A DNA stretch of 41,440 nt from Rubrobacter sp. (GTDB taxonomy: Bacteria > Actinomycetota > Rubrobacteria > Rubrobacterales > Rubrobacteraceae), in the NCBI GenBank assembly GCA_013695475.1, contig JACDAJ010000315.1:1-41440 (forward strand). The letters are read 5' to 3'. The number at the start of each line of letters is the position of its first letter. Position 1 is the first letter of the stretch. Under the pieces are notes generated by a model. That model saw nothing but the letters and a program-made list of their open reading frames with translations, had not been told where the DNA came from and did not search any database. This document shows positions 40,011 to 41,440 of this stretch, piece after piece. The translations under genes were made by a program, and so were the position numbers.

Positions 40011-40889
40011 ATCGAGACTTCCGCCGAGATACGACCGATGGAAGCGTCGGATGTTCCAATGGCATACGAGTCGGTGGCGATGTCTTTCGCGGCGGAGCCG
40101 GAGGAGCGCGAGCGCGTCCTCGGACGCTCGGACGAGGAGGTCGAGGAGAGCCACGAAAGGTATCGCTCTTTCCTTCGCACCGACCCGGAGGGCGCGTGGG
40201 TCGCCGAAGACAAAGGAGCCATCGTCGGGGTCGCCGTCTCGATACGGCGCGAGAGTTTGTGGGTTCTCTCGATCTTCGCGGTGGACGAGTCGCAGCGCGG
40301 AAAGGGTGTCGGACGCGAACTCCTCGAACGGGTCGCCGAATACGGAGAAGGCACGTCCGCCGCCATGATCGCCTCTTCGACCCACCCGGCGGCGATGCGA
40401 AGCTACGCGCTCGCCGGATTCACCCTCCACCCGACCCTCACCGCCGAAGGCTTCGTCCGGCGCGAGCAAATCCCCCCGAGCCTCCCCGTATACGAAGGCG
40501 ACGAAAGCCACCTCGAAATGGCCGCCGAAGTGGATCGAAAGCTCCGGGGCGGCCCGCACGGCCCCGACATCGAACGCCTCCTCGGCACCGGGAACCGCCT
40601 CCTCGTCTCCGAGCGCGGCGGCGAGATGGGGTACGCCGTCACGAAGGAAGGCTCCCCGCAAATAGTCGCCGCGACCCATGAAGAAATGGCCCGCGATCTT
40701 TTGTGGGCCGCGCTCGCGGACGGGAGGCCGGGAGTCGAGTCCACGGCGCGGTGGATCACTGCCCGCCAAAAGTGGGTCGTGGATGTGATTCTCGAAGCCG
40801 GACTCTCCCTCAAACCCGACGGCCCGATTTGCGTGAAAGGGGAGCCGGGGCCGTTGTTTCCATATCTTCCGAGCGGGTTGTATTTGTGA
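40011..40889 (+). CDS. GNAT-family acetyltransferase, two-domain
   Basis: About 292 residues. The first half is a typical GNAT (EIRPMEASDVPMAYES; VLSIFAVDESQRGKGVGREL, which carries the Q/RxxGxG/A acetyl-CoA loop; AAMRSYALAGFTLHPT). The second half resembles a degenerate second GNAT-like domain with an R-L-L-G-N motif and no clear acetyl-CoA loop. The substrate is unknown. The gene has GGAGGGGG before ATA 40008 / ATC 40011; the first ATG (40038) would remove the first strand EIRP. I prefer ATC 40011, less certain than for the sodium symporter. Confidence 0.8.
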   Translation: METSAEIRPMEASDVPMAYESVAMSFAAEPEERERVLGRSDEEVEESHERYRSFLRTDPEGAWVAEDKGAIVGVAVSIRRESLWVLSIFAVDESQRGKGVGRELLERVAEYGEGTSAAMIASSTHPAAMRSYALAGFTLHPTLTAEGFVRREQIPPSLPVYEGDESHLEMAAEVDRKLRGGPHGPDIERLLGTGNRLLVSERGGEMGYAVTKEGSPQIVAATHEEMARDLLWAALADGRPGVESTARWITARQKWVVDVILEAGLSLKPDGPICVKGEPGPLFPYLPSGLYL

Positions 40890-40921
40890 GGTCGCTCCGT
40901 ACCCGGCTTCGTCGCCGGAGG
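40890..40921. repeat. Partial dispersed repeat, copy 5 (arm only)
   Basis: GGTCGCTCCGTACCCGGCTT followed by CGTCGCCGGAGG, matching the GC-rich arm of the copy at 7531. The AT-rich core is absent. Confidence 0.7.
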
Positions 40922-40973
40922 AGTGACGGAGATGGAGGAGTCGAAAAAAGCAAATGCGATTCCTCTCTTCACA

Positions 40974-40979
40974 TAAAAT
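40974..40979 (+). promoter_or_regulatory. -10 element of the zinc-finger protein gene (leaderless)
   Basis: TAAAAT ends 6 bases before the ATG at 40986, with no ribosome site. Confidence 0.5.
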
Positions 40980-40985
40980 AACGTC

Positions 40986-41276
40986 ATGACCCGAACGATC
41001 ACCATCCGCTTCACTTCCTTCCGCGAATGCCCGAACTGCGACGGGCGCGGCGACGACGGAGCCGAGTGGCGCCCCGTCGAGTGCCGCCGATGCAAAGGAC
41101 GCGGCAAACTCATAACCGGGGTCGAGGTCGAGGATTCGAAAACCGGGAAACTTCCCGACGACCATTTCGAGTTCACCGCGACGGGCGAGGTGTATCTTCT
41201 CGACTTCGACGAGGACGAGGAGATCGAAGTTGTGAAGCCCGATTTCGGGGGCGGGGAGCCGGGAGCCGCTCGCTGA
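40986..41276 (+). CDS. Small DnaJ-type zinc-finger protein
   Basis: 96 residues with two CxxCxGxG-type motifs (CPNCDGRGDDGAEWRPVECR and CRRCKGRGK), as in the DnaJ cysteine-rich region, followed by an acidic tail. Such stand-alone zinc-knuckle proteins are of unknown function. The start is ATG 40986, immediately behind TAAAAT. The C-terminus (GGGEPGAAR) abuts sequence of different character. Confidence 0.7.
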   Translation: MTRTITIRFTSFRECPNCDGRGDDGAEWRPVECRRCKGRGKLITGVEVEDSKTGKLPDDHFEFTATGEVYLLDFDEDEEIEVVKPDFGGGEPGAAR

Positions 41277-41440
41277 CGCTCGCTTCGGGAGTTGGGGTGT
41301 CCTCGACCTTCTCAGGCTCTCCCCAGATTTTGGTGAGTCAAGTGAACGAAAAGCCCATCATCCAGCCTCGCGGAGAACGACCAGCGTGGGAAGGTCAAAT
41401 GCTCACGCCGCATACAGCACCCTCTTGCGCAGCAGGTCGA
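41277..41440. other. Right-hand end, unexplained sequence
   Basis: From about 41290 the base and codon character changes. On the minus strand the last bases read DLLRKRVLYAA then stop (TGA 41405-41403). This could be the 3' end of a gene, possibly in a mobile element, but eleven codons are too few to decide. Confidence 0.3.

Noticed and set aside
1-41440. CRISPR array
   Set aside because: The repeats seen are palindromic, dispersed and not regularly spaced; no cas genes are present.
1-41440. Avoidance of HincII-type GTYRAC as explanation of the hexamer bias
   Set aside because: GTTGAC and GTCAAC occur repeatedly; only the RTCGAY set is depleted.

Overview
The window is one chromosomal segment of a high-GC Gram-positive bacterium, most likely an actinobacterium of a deep lineage such as Rubrobacteria (an inference). 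It rests on the core gene order uvrA ... uvrC-rapZ ... yvcK-whiA-gap-(pgk-tpiA)-secG, the presence of WhiA, many transcripts that look leaderless, and GC-rich genes that still use ATA for isoleucine often.

Layout. At 1-2376 (minus) there is a tetR / CPBP-protease / succinate-semialdehyde dehydrogenase operon. A shared promoter and a 26-bp perfect operator palindrome separate it from a divergent membrane protein at 2484-3527. Next on the minus strand come a small PH-like protein, an AmtB ammonium transporter and a PucR-type regulator. uvrA follows on the plus strand, directly trailed by a two-gene module that looks like a stand-alone colicin-D-type tRNase with an acidic partner (10621-11383), and then by a sodium symporter with its MetS-like small subunit. 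A hypothetical gene, a repeat-rich membrane protein, an alkaline-phosphatase-superfamily enzyme and a membrane protein lead to uvrC, rapZ, a glutathionyl-hydroquinone reductase with a DUF1348 protein, yvcK and whiA. A two-gene restriction-modification cassette (23626-26740, minus) is wedged between whiA and gap. A D-2-hydroxyacid dehydrogenase sits between gap and pgk, and tpiA, secG and a terminator close the glycolytic block.

The right part (31107-41440) holds an orphan HNH endonuclease, a spermidine-synthase-like membrane gene broken by two homopolymer frameshifts, tRNA-Leu(GAG), a penicillin-acylase lipoprotein with a large Ser/Glu low-complexity insert, a glycerophosphodiesterase, a small membrane protein, ahcY, a GNAT acetyltransferase and a small zinc-finger protein. 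The last 150 bases do not resemble the rest.

The signals most worth following are: (1) near-absence of the palindromic hexamer RTCGAY (two copies by eye in 41 kb), with Val-Asp and Ile-Asp codon pairs apparently recoded around it; (2) genes that seem to start at ATC behind strong Shine-Dalgarno sites, most rigorously the sodium symporter, where no ATG, GTG or TTG exists in the open frame; (3) the colicin-D-like toxin and partner pair; (4) a dispersed family of intergenic palindromic repeats with an AT-rich GGTTATTGG core; (5) the R-M cassette with a 22-bp palindrome centred on its methylase start codon.
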